Source of the DNA: Martinezella lusitana
GTDB taxonomy: Bacteria; Pseudomonadota; Alphaproteobacteria; Rhizobiales; Rhizobiaceae
Length of the DNA: 64,000 nt
Direction: 5' to 3'
Assembly: GCF_010668395.1 (NCBI RefSeq)
Contig: NZ_WUEY01000029.1
Span: 1-64,000, forward strand
Positions 51,454-60,393 of this stretch are shown here, piece by piece; position 1 is the first letter of the stretch; each line of letters opens with the position of its first letter. The translations under genes were made by a program, and so were the position numbers. Under the pieces are notes generated by a model. The model was not told where the DNA came from, did not search any database, and worked only from the letters and a program-made list of their open reading frames with translations.

Positions 51454-52518
51454 TTGGTAGGAATATCAGTCACTAATCTGGTGAAGCATTGGGGTGGTTT
51501 CAAAGCCGTCGACGATGTGAGTTTTCAAACGGAAAGGGCTGAGTTTGTCGCGCTCCTCGGCCCGTCCGGCTGCGGCAAGTCGACGACGCTCAGGCTCATT
51601 GCCGGCCTTGATAGCGTGACGTCGGGCAGTATTGCGATTGCGGATCGCGATGTAACCGGCCTTGCGCCCGCAAAGCGTAACCTCTCCATGGTCTTCCAAT
51701 CCTACGCGTTGTTCCCGCATCTCAACGTTGCCGACAATATCCTGTTCGGCCTGTCCGTGCGCGGCGTATCGAAGGCTCAGCAGCAGGAGCGTCTCAAGCG
51801 GATCGTCGATCTTCTCGGGCTCGGACATCTTCTCGACCGCCGACCGAGCCAGATGTCCGGCGGTCAGCAGCAGCGCGTCGCCCTGGGGCGTGCCCTGATT
51901 TCGGAAACTCCAGTTTGCCTGCTCGATGAGCCGCTTTCCAACCTCGATGCCAAGCTGCGAGCGGGCATGCGCAGTGAAATCCGGGCTTTGCAAAAGCGGC
52001 TCGGTATTACGATGCTTTATGTGACGCATGATCAGACCGAAGCCATGAGCATGGCGGATCGTGTCATCCTGCTCAACAAGGGGCATGTCGAACATGCCGG
52101 CCCCCCGGCTGAGCTTTACGAAAAGCCGGCCTCCGTCTTCGTCGCGCAGTTCATCGGCACGCCGCCCATGAACATTCTCGATATGGCGACCGGGGCGAAC
52201 GGTTCGGTCATTGCCGGCGGTTCGCGACCCCTGACGCATGCGGCTGCGGGCGGTTTGTGCTTCGGAATACGGCCGGAGCATCTGCGCGTTGTGGACAAGG
52301 GGGAGCCGGCGACGGTGCTGTCCAGCGAATATTTCGGCGCGGATACGATCCTGGCCTGCCGTATCGGCAGCCAGGCGCTCCAGATGAGGGTGACCGGCAG
52401 GCCCGGGCTTCCGGAAGGAACTGTGGTGGAACTCGGCTGGGATCCGGACGCCATGCATTTCTTTGACAAATCAAGCGGGCTAAGGCGCGAAGACGTTACC
52501 CCCGCAAGCAACTTTTAG
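51454..52518 (+). CDS. ABC transporter ATP-binding protein (UgpC-like)
   Basis: The 354-residue ATPase has Walker A GPSGCGKST near residue 38, Q-loop MVFQSYALFP, signature MSGGQQQRV, Walker B VCLLDEPLSNLD and the H-loop in YVTHDQTEAM, then a shortened TOBE domain (FIGTPPMNILDM, FGIRPEHLRV). TTG 51454 is taken as the start because GGGAGGAA is 5 nt upstream; an open frame continues upstream into the deoR 3' end without a ribosome binding site. It is encoded first in the transporter set, before the binding protein, unlike the LacI cluster. It resembles UgpC of the glycerol-3-phosphate/glycerophosphodiester importer, but the class is broad. Confidence 0.9.
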   Translation: MVGISVTNLVKHWGGFKAVDDVSFQTERAEFVALLGPSGCGKSTTLRLIAGLDSVTSGSIAIADRDVTGLAPAKRNLSMVFQSYALFPHLNVADNILFGLSVRGVSKAQQQERLKRIVDLLGLGHLLDRRPSQMSGGQQQRVALGRALISETPVCLLDEPLSNLDAKLRAGMRSEIRALQKRLGITMLYVTHDQTEAMSMADRVILLNKGHVEHAGPPAELYEKPASVFVAQFIGTPPMNILDMATGANGSVIAGGSRPLTHAAAGGLCFGIRPEHLRVVDKGEPATVLSSEYFGADTILACRIGSQALQMRVTGRPGLPEGTVVELGWDPDAMHFFDKSSGLRREDVTPASNF

Positions 52519-52530
52519 TGGAGGATGGAA

Positions 52531-53832
52531 ATGATACATCTCAACAAACGAAATGCCTTCAAGCTGGCGGCTGCCGGGCTTTCCTATCTTGCTCTCGGTA
52601 CTGGAATTGCGCTGGCGCAGACAAAACTCGATTTCTATTATCCGGTCCAGGTCGGCGGTCCTGTCACCAAGATCATCGACGGCTATGTGCAGAAGTTCAT
52701 GGCTGAAAACCCGGATATCGTCGTAGCCCCCATCTATGCCGGCAACTACAATGACACGACCACCAAGGCGCTGACCGCCGCCAAGGCCGGCACGCCGCCG
52801 GCGGTTGCCGTGCTGCTTGCCACCGACGTCTTCACTCTCATCGACGAAGACGTCATCGAGCCGATCGACGACTTGGTCAAATCCGACGACGACAAAGCCT
52901 GGGTGAAAGGCTTCATGCCCGCGTTTCTGAAGAGCGCCCAAACCGAGGGTCATCTCTGGTCGATACCGTTCCAGCGCTCCACGGCCGTCATGTACTACAA
53001 CAAGCAGGCCTTCAAGGACGCCGGGCTTGATCCGCAGAAATACCCTGCCACCTGGGAAGACATGGTCGCTGCGGGCAAGGCCGTCACCACCACGGATTCG
53101 TCCGGTCAGGTCAACCGCTGGGGCGTCGGCATAGCCGGCAACATCGGTTCCGCGCAGTGGCTGTTCGGTGCCCTCGTCGCCGAAAACGGCGCCAAACTCG
53201 TCAATGAGGAGGGGACGGAAACCTATCTGACGGATCCGAAGGTCGTTGAAGCGCTGCAGTTCTGGGTCGACCTGTCGAAGAAGGATGCCATCCATCCCCC
53301 GGGCATCTTCGAATGGGGCACTGCTCCTGCCGATTTCCTTGCTGGTCGCGTGGCTATGATCTGGCATACCACCGGCAATCTCACCAATATCCGCAAGAAC
53401 GCCACCTTCGATTTCGGCGTCGCTCCTTTCCCGGGTCATCCGACCCCGGCCTCGGTGCTGGGTGGCGGCAACCTTTACATCTTCAAGGACGCGTCCGACG
53501 AACAAAAGGCAGCCGCGTTCAAATTGGTCAAGTTCCTGACCTCGGACGAGATTCTTGCCGATTGGGCTGTCCAGACGGGCTATGTCGCTCCAAGGGATGG
53601 CTCCTGGGAAACCGACACGATGAAGAAGTACGTTGCCGAGACGCCCCAGGCTCTGGTCGCGCTCAAGCAGATCCCGGCCTCCGTGCCGGAGTTCTCCACA
53701 CATGAGAACGCGCGAACGACCAAGATCCTGAATGATGCGCTGGCCGCCGCATTGACAGGCAGCAAGACGGCGGAGGCCGCAATGGCCGACGCTCAGAAGG
53801 AAATCGACCTCATCCTCAAACCCTATCGCTGA
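52531..53832 (+). CDS. Ugp-like ABC substrate-binding protein
   Basis: The 433-residue binding protein is of the UgpB class. A signal peptide (IHLNKRNAFKLAAAGLSYLA, cleavage likely after ALA) precedes KLDFYYPVQVGGPVTKIIDG, matching UgpB-type starts (WWH/YYPV...G...K). GHLWSIPFQRSTAVMYYNKQ near residue 135 and AMIWHTTGNLTNIRKNATFD near 270 are further class features. ATG 52531 is 6 nt after GGAGG; the ATG at 52525 is too close to it. A 10-bp hairpin follows 11 bp after the stop. Context with a phosphodiesterase and a phosphatase supports a phosphorylated polyol or glycerophosphodiester ligand. Confidence 0.9.
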   Translation: MIHLNKRNAFKLAAAGLSYLALGTGIALAQTKLDFYYPVQVGGPVTKIIDGYVQKFMAENPDIVVAPIYAGNYNDTTTKALTAAKAGTPPAVAVLLATDVFTLIDEDVIEPIDDLVKSDDDKAWVKGFMPAFLKSAQTEGHLWSIPFQRSTAVMYYNKQAFKDAGLDPQKYPATWEDMVAAGKAVTTTDSSGQVNRWGVGIAGNIGSAQWLFGALVAENGAKLVNEEGTETYLTDPKVVEALQFWVDLSKKDAIHPPGIFEWGTAPADFLAGRVAMIWHTTGNLTNIRKNATFDFGVAPFPGHPTPASVLGGGNLYIFKDASDEQKAAAFKLVKFLTSDEILADWAVQTGYVAPRDGSWETDTMKKYVAETPQALVALKQIPASVPEFSTHENARTTKILNDALAAALTGSKTAEAAMADAQKEIDLILKPYR

Positions 53833-53843
53833 TCCGTGGAGAG

Positions 53844-53869
53844 GGCACGCAGCTATCGCGCTGCGTGCC
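53844..53869 (+). terminator. Intra-operon hairpin after the Ugp-like binding protein
   Basis: ggcacgcagc / gctgcgtgcc form a perfect 10-bp stem with loop tatcgc between the binding-protein stop (53832) and the permease start (53914). There is no following T-run. It is probably a stabiliser or attenuator. Confidence 0.65.
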
Positions 53870-53913
53870 GTCCTCCTTCAGCTATGGCGAAGACAAGGCC
53901 GACAGGATTCACG

Positions 53914-54789
53914 ATGAATAAATCTCGCAATGTCCTCTTTGGGAGCTTGCTGCTGTTGCCGGCCGCGGTTCTTCTGTGGGTATTTACGTACCAGCCGATT
54001 TTGGCGACGCTCTATCATAGCTTCTTTTCGACACCGAAAGGCAGACGGGCCGCCATCTTCGTTGGAACCGATCAGTACGCACGGATGTTCCAGGACCCGG
54101 TATTCTGGCAGGCCCTACTGAACAATCTCATCTACGCAGCGGTAACGATCCCTGTGTCGATGGCGCTGGCGCTTGCCATGTCTCTCTTCGTCAACAGCCG
54201 CATAGCCGGCCAAGGCGCTGTCCGGATGGCTTACTTCACGCCGACGGTGCTCCCCATGGTCGCCGTCGCCAATATCTGGCTATTCTTTTATGCACCGGGC
54301 TATGGACCGATCGACCAACTGCTCGGGTTCTTCGGCTTCGGTCATAACAATCTGCTGGGCATGCCGGGCACCGCCCTATGGGCGCTAATCGTCATTACGA
54401 TCTGGAAGGAGGCTGGCTTCTTCATGATTTTCTACCTGGCAGCTCTACAGCAGATATCACCGACGCTTATCGAGGCGGCCCGGTTGGAAGGCGCATCGGC
54501 ATCGCAGATCTTTCGTCGCGTGACTGTGCCTCTGATCATGCCGACGACGCTCTTCGTGCTCGTCAATGCGATGATCGGCGCATTCCGTCTGGTCGATCAT
54601 GTGATTGCCCTCACCAAGGGTGGACCGGACAATGCGACGACGCTGCTCCTCTATTACATCTATGAGGTCGGGTTTCAGTATTGGGATACCGGTTATGCGG
54701 CTGCGCTCACGGCGTTCCTGCTTTTCCTTCTTACGATTATTGCGCTCTTCCAATTCGGCTATCTCGACAAGAAGGTTCATTATCGATGA
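53914..54789 (+). CDS. ABC transporter permease (UgpA-like)
   Basis: The 291-residue permease begins MNKSRNVLFGSLLLLPAAVL, the usual first helix. It has about six helices and the EAA loop SPTLIEAARLEGASASQIFR near residue 188. ATG 53914 has AGGA 9 nt upstream; an in-frame ATG at 53884 has none. It ends in an ATGA overlap with the next permease, so the two are coupled. RLVDHVIALTKGGPDNATTL is the segment typical of UgpA/MalF-type proteins. Confidence 0.9.
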   Translation: MNKSRNVLFGSLLLLPAAVLLWVFTYQPILATLYHSFFSTPKGRRAAIFVGTDQYARMFQDPVFWQALLNNLIYAAVTIPVSMALALAMSLFVNSRIAGQGAVRMAYFTPTVLPMVAVANIWLFFYAPGYGPIDQLLGFFGFGHNNLLGMPGTALWALIVITIWKEAGFFMIFYLAALQQISPTLIEAARLEGASASQIFRRVTVPLIMPTTLFVLVNAMIGAFRLVDHVIALTKGGPDNATTLLLYYIYEVGFQYWDTGYAAALTAFLLFLLTIIALFQFGYLDKKVHYR

Positions 54790-55607
54790 ACGACACCACA
54801 CCCACCCACGCTTCCCATGTGACGACGTTCGGCGCTTGGCTGCTTGCCATTGTCTGGATATCTCCGATGATATTCGCGCTTTGGGCAGCCTTTCATTCCT
54901 CCACAGGCTCCAGCAGCTTCGATCTGACTGCACCGTTGACCTTGGACAACTTCAGCCGGGTCCTCTCCGCTGCACCGTTTCCGCGCTATTTCCTGAATAC
55001 GTTTCTGCTCGTGACACTCATTCTCGCCTGCCAGATTGTAGTGTGCACATTAGCGGCCTACGCGTTTGTGTGTTTTCCGTTCCGCGGGTCTGGCGTGCTG
55101 TTCATGCTGGTGCTGATTCAACTTATGATTATGCCTGAGATCCTTCTAGTTGAAAATTATCGCACGCTCGCAAGCCTTGGCCTGCGGGATACCATTCTCG
55201 GCATGGGGATGCCCTATCTTGCGTCCGCATTTGGCATCTTTCTGTTTCGGCAGACTTTCAAGAGCGTGCCGAAAGAGCTGGAAGAAGCTGCCCTCCTTGA
55301 AGGCGCGAATGCGTTGCAGGTGCTGCTGCGTGTCTTTGTGCCGCTTGCCAAGCCGACCTATGTCGCCTTCGGCCTGGTGACGGTCAGTTATCACTGGAAC
55401 AATTTCCTTTGGCCCCTCGTAGTGACGAATTCTGTGGAGACGCGGCCGATCACCGTGGGCTTGCAGGTCTTCGCAACGGTCGAACAGGGCGTGGACTGGA
55501 GTCGTGTGAGCGCTGCCACCCTCGTGTCCGTCGCGCCGCTTCTGGTCGCCTTCATCATCTTCCAAAGGCAGTTCGTCCAGAGCTTCATGCGTGCCGGCAT
55601 CCGTTGA
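54786..55607 (+). CDS. ABC transporter permease (UgpE-like)
   Basis: The 273-residue partner permease has its first helix at about 15-38 (FGAWLLAIVWISPMIFALWA), an EAA loop VPKELEEAALLEGANALQVL near 160 and the final helix AAPLLVAFIIFQRQFVQ-like VAPLLVAFIIFQRQFVQSFM. Lengths of both permeases are as expected for CUT1 transporters. It overlaps the previous gene by 4 bp and is followed 36 bp later by the phosphodiesterase gene. With 53914-54789 it forms the predicted channel. Confidence 0.9.
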   Translation: MNDTTPTHASHVTTFGAWLLAIVWISPMIFALWAAFHSSTGSSSFDLTAPLTLDNFSRVLSAAPFPRYFLNTFLLVTLILACQIVVCTLAAYAFVCFPFRGSGVLFMLVLIQLMIMPEILLVENYRTLASLGLRDTILGMGMPYLASAFGIFLFRQTFKSVPKELEEAALLEGANALQVLLRVFVPLAKPTYVAFGLVTVSYHWNNFLWPLVVTNSVETRPITVGLQVFATVEQGVDWSRVSAATLVSVAPLLVAFIIFQRQFVQSFMRAGIR

Positions 55608-55643
55608 GCAGAGGTGGCGAGGCCGCAGAAGGAGATTTACATC

Positions 55644-56429
55644 ATGCTGATAGCTCACATTTCCGATTTCCACGTCTTCTCCAGTCAGCCTGAAACCCGT
55701 CAGGTCAGGCTGGATATAGCCGACGTCGCGCGCCGTGTGGTCCAGGACCTCGCAAACTTCACGCCCGCGCTCGATGCAATCGCCTTTACCGGAGATCTGA
55801 CGGATGGCGGCTCGCAGGAAGACTACGCGCTGTTGAAGGAGATATTGTCGCGGCTGCAGGTTCCAGTCTTCATGGTGCCCGGCAATCACGACAAGCGCCG
55901 GACGCTGCGCGCAGCCTTCGCCGACACGCTTCCGTTCGAAGACGGGCCGTTTCTCAACTACGAGACGCGGACCGCAGGTCTGAGAGTGCTGGCGCTCGAC
56001 ACGCTGATCGAGGGGCGGGGCGAGGGGGCTCTCGCGCCGGAAAGCCTTGCGTGGCTCGCCGGACGGCTCACGCGAGCCACACCCGAGCCGACGCTGGTTT
56101 TGCTCCATCATCCGCCATTTCCGTCGGGCATGGCATCGCTCGACAATGCCGCGCTCACGGAAGGGCGTGACGAGTTAGCAGCGATGGTGCGGGAATATCC
56201 CGAACGGCTGATCATCCTGGCTGGTCATATCCACCGGCCCTACCAGTCGATCTGGAATGGTGCCTATTGCTCGGTCGGCGGCAGTCCGGCCTTCCAGGTC
56301 GAACTTGACCTGGAAGCGGATCGCCATGAGCCCCCCTGCATCTCCCAACCCTATGCCTATTACGTTTATCGCATCGACCGAGAGGGCGAGTTCGCTGTTC
56401 ACACCCGTTTTGTCTCTCTTGATCGCTAA
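55644..56429 (+). CDS. GpdQ-like metallophosphodiesterase
   Basis: The 261-residue calcineurin-like enzyme has all metal-site motifs of class III phosphodiesterases in order: D8-x-H10 (AHISDFHVF), GD at 50-51 (AFTGDLTDGG), GNHD at 80-83, H155/H156 (LLHHPPFPSG) and GHIH at 194-197. This set and length match GpdQ (glycerophosphodiesterase of Enterobacter) and CpdA-like enzymes. It should hydrolyse phosphodiesters such as glycerophosphoethanolamine to glycerol phosphate and an alcohol. The ATG follows AGAAGGAGATTTAC. No signal peptide is present, so it acts on imported substrate. Its place directly after an Ugp-like importer supports that use. Confidence 0.9.
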   Translation: MLIAHISDFHVFSSQPETRQVRLDIADVARRVVQDLANFTPALDAIAFTGDLTDGGSQEDYALLKEILSRLQVPVFMVPGNHDKRRTLRAAFADTLPFEDGPFLNYETRTAGLRVLALDTLIEGRGEGALAPESLAWLAGRLTRATPEPTLVLLHHPPFPSGMASLDNAALTEGRDELAAMVREYPERLIILAGHIHRPYQSIWNGAYCSVGGSPAFQVELDLEADRHEPPCISQPYAYYVYRIDREGEFAVHTRFVSLDR

Positions 56430-56441
56430 AGGATTGAAGCA

Positions 56442-57209
56442 TTGAATAAAGACTATGAACGCGTAAAAACAATTGCCATCGAGGCGGGTGAAGTCGCGAT
56501 GGGGCATTTCAAGGGCCTGTCGCTGTTCGATGTGGAAGCCAAGGGTCCACTCGATCTCGTCACAGCCGCGGATCGGGACGTCGAGCGCTTCATTTGCGAT
56601 CAGTTGTCCCTGGCTTTTCCGGAAGACGGCGTATTCGGGGAGGAAGGCAGCACGATAAAGAGCAAGTCCGGTCGCGTGTGGGTCATCGACCCGATCGACG
56701 GGACGTTCAACTTCGTGCGCGGCAGCGACGGCTGGGGTATATCGATTGGTCTCCTTGAGCAGGGCGTCCCGACGTTCGGTGTGGTGAACACGCCGGCAAG
56801 ACGCGAGCTCTTCGCCGGCGGACAGGGGCATCCGCCCTCCCTGAACGGCAACGCTTTGGCCGCGCTGCGCCCGTTCAACCGCGGCTGCGCCGCCGTCGGC
56901 CTCGGCATTCATCCCAAGGTTCCGACCGAAGAAGGGCTGGATTTGCTGCGGCAGGTCACAAGCGACCTCAAGATCGCCTTCCGCGTTACGGGCTCATCCG
57001 TCATTTCTCTGATCGACATCGCCAAAGGCTCCGTTGATGGCTACATCGGCCGCGGAATTCCAAGTTGGGACATTCTTGGGATGCTGCCCTGTCTCCATCA
57101 ACTCGGCATCCAGACCACGATCAACTGGCAGGCAGAGGGGCTCGCGACGGAGCTCGACTTCGTTTGCGGGACGCCAGAGATCATAGAGATGGCGAAAGCA
57201 CTGGATTGA
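56442..57209 (+). CDS. Inositol-monophosphatase-family phosphatase
   Basis: The 255-residue protein has the FIG superfamily motifs GPLDLVTAADRDVERF, GEEG (Glu67/68), WVIDPIDGTFNFVRG (Asp83, Asp86) and, late, PSWDILGMLPCLHQLG where W-D-x-A is usual. It should remove phosphate from a polyol or sugar monophosphate using Mg2+. TTG 56442 is taken as the start: AAAGGA lies 8 nt upstream and the family N terminus is complete from there. It follows the phosphodiesterase gene by 12 bp, which suggests a two-step path: diester to monoester, then to alcohol plus free phosphate. Confidence 0.88.
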   Translation: MNKDYERVKTIAIEAGEVAMGHFKGLSLFDVEAKGPLDLVTAADRDVERFICDQLSLAFPEDGVFGEEGSTIKSKSGRVWVIDPIDGTFNFVRGSDGWGISIGLLEQGVPTFGVVNTPARRELFAGGQGHPPSLNGNALAALRPFNRGCAAVGLGIHPKVPTEEGLDLLRQVTSDLKIAFRVTGSSVISLIDIAKGSVDGYIGRGIPSWDILGMLPCLHQLGIQTTINWQAEGLATELDFVCGTPEIIEMAKALD

Positions 57210-57297
57210 TCGGCGCGTGGTTCATCTCTGTTCGTGGATGGCGACGTCTCCTGTCTTCTCTCCGTGCGAGGAGGGGTAGTGAGATTAAGGAAAGAAG

Positions 57298-58944
57298 ATG
57301 GCCTCCACGATCGTCATGATCAATCTCTTTGGCGCGATCGCTTTGCTGCTGTTCGGGCTTACTCAGGTCAAGGAAGGAGCATCGCGGGCTTTCGGAGCAA
57401 AGTTGCGAACCGGCCTTGCAACCGGGACCCGCAGCGGTCCGCGTTCCTTTGCGTCCGGTTTCGTGGCTACGGTCGCCCTCCAGAGTTCGACAGCCACCGC
57501 TCTGATGACGTCCTCCTTCGTGGAACGTCAACTGATCGAGCCGCGCATGGCCCAGATCGTGTTGCTTGGCGCCAATGTGGGAACCGCGGTAACCGCATGG
57601 ATCGTTGCAACGGGCATCGATTGGTTGTCGCCACTGGTGATCCTCATCGGTATCGTGCTCTACAAGGGAGGTCCGACCAGTCGACAGGGCTGCGGCCTTG
57701 GGCTGATCGGTATTGGCTTGATGCTGCTTTCGCTGCATCTTCTCAGCAACGCGACGGAACCGATGCGACAGTCGCCGGCTCTTGCCGCCTTCATCGGGCT
57801 ACTCGACAATGCGTGGCCAGTTGCGCTCATATTGAGCGCTGTCGTTGCCTTCGTCTCGTCCTCAAGCCTGGCTGCTGTCGTCCTGATCCTGTCGCTGGCG
57901 TCGACCGGCATCCTGTCTACGGGTCTGATTGTCGTGCTGGTTCTTGGCGCTAATCTGGGCGGGGCATTCCCACCCGTGATCGCATCGTTGCGCGCCACGC
58001 CGTCGGCCAAACGGGTTACCTTGGGGAATCTCATCGTGCGTGCCGTCGGTTGTGCCATTGCTCTTGCCCTCGCGGGGTGGGGTGGCGGGTTGCTGGTGAT
58101 GTTGCCTCTTGCGCCAACGCGATTGCCGGTCGATGCTCATCTGGGATTCAACCTCATGCTGGCAGTTCTTTTGTCGCCATTCTCGCGTCCCCTATCGCAG
58201 CTCATGCTCCGATTGGTTCCTGAAGAACCTCCGTCAGACAAAGGTCCAAGATATCTCGACCAACGTGAGCTTTCGACACCGATCGTGGCGCTCGCCAGTG
58301 CAACGCGCGAGACGCTCGGCGTCGGAGACCTCGTAGAACGAATGCTCATTCGTGTTTCGGATGCATTTGAACGAAATGACTTATCGAAGATCACGGAGGT
58401 AGTGGGATTTGAACAAGAGGTCGACACTCTTCAGCGTGAAATCAAAGTCTATCTGTCTAAGCTGGGCCGACAGGATCTCAAGCAAGATAATGCCAACCGC
58501 TCGATCATTATTATCGACTATGCCATCAATCTCAAGCATATCGGGGATATTGTCGAGAAAGGCCTTATGCCTCAGGTTGCCAAGAAGATTGGCCAAGGCT
58601 TGAGGTTTTCTGATGATGGCTATGAGGAACTCACCAAGTTGTTCCGTCTTACGATCTACAATCTGCGTATGGCACAGACGATCTTCGTCATCCGCGACTT
58701 CAACCTTGCGAAGCAGATGATGGAGGTGAAGGTCGAGGTGCGGCGCATGGAGAAGCGATCGTCGGGTCGACATCTTGAGCGGCTGCGTCATGGGCGTGTC
58801 GAAAGTCTGCAGACGAGTTCGCTCCATCTGGACATTTTGCGCGACCTTAAGCGTATCAACGCCCATATCGTCTCGGTTGCTTATCCGATCCTCGACGAGA
58901 GCGGTCTTCTGGTTGAGAGCAGGCTAAGGCCGGAGTTGGAGTAG
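57298..58944 (+). CDS. Na/Pi-cotransporter-family protein with PhoU-like C domain
   Basis: The 548-residue protein has an N-terminal membrane domain of about nine helices with the first Na_Pi_cotrans repeat and its signature QSSTATALM at Gln62-Ser64. The second repeat contains AFVSSSSLAAVVLILSLAS, where the usual QSS is replaced by SSS. A C-terminal helical PhoU-like region (about 330-548, EVVGFEQEVDTLQREIKVYL and INLKHIGDIVEKGLMPQVAK) follows. Such proteins move phosphate with sodium; YjbB of this type can export phosphate. The ATG follows AAGGAAAG, 88 bp after the phosphatase gene. It is probably part of the same transcript and could handle phosphate released by it. Confidence 0.88.
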   Translation: MASTIVMINLFGAIALLLFGLTQVKEGASRAFGAKLRTGLATGTRSGPRSFASGFVATVALQSSTATALMTSSFVERQLIEPRMAQIVLLGANVGTAVTAWIVATGIDWLSPLVILIGIVLYKGGPTSRQGCGLGLIGIGLMLLSLHLLSNATEPMRQSPALAAFIGLLDNAWPVALILSAVVAFVSSSSLAAVVLILSLASTGILSTGLIVVLVLGANLGGAFPPVIASLRATPSAKRVTLGNLIVRAVGCAIALALAGWGGGLLVMLPLAPTRLPVDAHLGFNLMLAVLLSPFSRPLSQLMLRLVPEEPPSDKGPRYLDQRELSTPIVALASATRETLGVGDLVERMLIRVSDAFERNDLSKITEVVGFEQEVDTLQREIKVYLSKLGRQDLKQDNANRSIIIIDYAINLKHIGDIVEKGLMPQVAKKIGQGLRFSDDGYEELTKLFRLTIYNLRMAQTIFVIRDFNLAKQMMEVKVEVRRMEKRSSGRHLERLRHGRVESLQTSSLHLDILRDLKRINAHIVSVAYPILDESGLLVESRLRPELE

Positions 58945-59188
58945 ACCTTTTTCTGGCGCGTCCCGCTTTTTTGATGAATGAGGTTTCCGCCTCGGCTGGG
59001 TTGCTGTCGAAATTGAAGGTTTGACACGGTGTAGAATTTGACGTGTGCTCAAGCCACTTAGAGGCCCGCGGAGCCCAGGCTACCTCTCGCCGGTGGCACG
59101 CCTTTGAGGCTATGATTGGCTACGGCATCAAGCAAATTCGCAACGATGATTGAGGCACCGACAAGAATCTGACAGTCTTGGGGATAAT

Positions 59189-59710
59189 ATGAAGTCGAAA
59201 AAAAGCGACGCTAAGCCTGTATCACCAAAGCCAGCGCATTTGTTGCAGCAGCTCGCGCGCACGCCGAAGCAGTTGTTCGCAGAGGCATTCCGTAACCAGT
59301 ACGGCGCACTTTGCTTTCGTTACATCGATGGCGGTTACGGCTTCGAAATTCTGGTAATCACATCGCGCAACAGTGGGCGCTGGATCCTGCCGAAGGGATG
59401 GCCGATGAAGGGCAAGGAACCCCACGAAGCTGCCGAGATCGAGGCCCGGCAAGAGGCTGGGGTTTGCGGAAAGGTGTGGAGATCAGCAATTGGTCGATAT
59501 ACCTACCTGAAGGACCTCGACGACGGCAGGGTTGTGCCGTGTTTGGTGGAAATCTTTCAGCTGGAAGTGAAGGAGGTCAGGATCAACTTCAAGGAGCGCG
59601 GACAACGGCGGCTGGAGTGGATGAGCCCCGACGAGGCAGCCCGGCGAGTGCGCGAGATCGAGCTGAAGTCTCTGCTTGTCAATTTCGAGCCTCGCAGAGA
59701 GCGCGAGTGA
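59189..59710 (+). CDS. Nudix hydrolase (diphosphoinositol-polyphosphate-type)
   Basis: The 173-residue protein has a Nudix box of the DIPP/MutT type, ILPKGWPMKGKEPHEAAEIE followed by ARQEAGVCG. Compared with the consensus G-x5-E-x7-R-E-U-x-E-E-x-G-U, the first Glu is Lys and the Arg is Ile, and one catalytic Glu is Gln, so the box is degenerate. The strand GRYTYLKDLDDGRVVPCLVE and the end LEWMSPDEAARRVREIELKS are typical of the family. ATG 59189 is preferred over one at 59150; GGGGA precedes it at modest spacing. It stands alone after a 244-bp gap. Substrate is uncertain: nucleoside diphosphate derivatives or inositol pyrophosphates. Confidence 0.82.
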   Translation: MKSKKSDAKPVSPKPAHLLQQLARTPKQLFAEAFRNQYGALCFRYIDGGYGFEILVITSRNSGRWILPKGWPMKGKEPHEAAEIEARQEAGVCGKVWRSAIGRYTYLKDLDDGRVVPCLVEIFQLEVKEVRINFKERGQRRLEWMSPDEAARRVREIELKSLLVNFEPRRERE

Positions 59711-59713
59711 GGC

Positions 59714-60135
59714 GGCGGCTTGGCAAGCAACTCTACGCAACAGCGCCTCGCTATCTCGACGGCCGCAACGGCCCGAAGACCTTGGATACCACAATTACGT
59801 GGTGCGCTCCCACTTGCGGGGTGCGGAACAGATCCGTTTGATACGCTCAGAGCGAGAGGTTGCCGATGTGGCGGTCAAGCCGGTCCTCCGCTCCGACAAT
59901 TCACATCTTATCTGCGAGGCGATTGCTTCCGGCATGGGCATCGGTCTCGTTCATGACGTGCTTCTGGAACCGATGATCGCTGCTGGTAGGCTTGAGCGCG
60001 TACTTTCCGATTGGCACCACGAGCCCCAGGCCATCCAGGCCGTCTATCCTTAATCGCTATATACCGAGGAAGGTCCGGCTCTTTGTCGATGGATTGAACC
60101 GGTTCCTGCGCACGGACGGTGTGCTTGTCGAATAG
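59714..60135 (+). pseudogene. LysR-family gene remnant (C-terminal domain, frameshifted)
   Basis: Directly after the Nudix stop, three frames on the plus strand spell the effector domain of a LysR regulator: LGKQLYATAPRYLDGRNGPK, then YNHYVV-like HNYVVRSHLRGAEQIRLIRS with LICEAIASGMGIGLVHDVLL, then YIPRKVRLFVDGLNRFLRTD ending in TAG 60133-60135. Frame changes fall near 59785 and 60050. The DNA-binding domain is absent. It is a 5'-truncated, non-functional copy; an intact LysR gene lies nearby at 61495, but the two are not obviously duplicates. Confidence 0.75.
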
Positions 60136-60393
60136 TGGCAGTGCCGTATGGTTCTTAGGACCGCCGACTCCGCTTTTCGCGCCGCACTGATCGTCGTGCT
60201 GCCAAGGTAGAGACCAGCGGTACCGCGGTCATAGCGCTCGCTGCATCCCAGGCCATGAAAGCTGCAACGTTCGCCATGTCCCGCAGGGTCGTCAGACGAC
60301 ATGCGCGGATACGGCTGGCAGTGACGTTGTGAAGCTAATGCTATGACATCCCGCTGGCTTCCGCATGGAGACGGCAGACCGAGCCCAGGCGAA

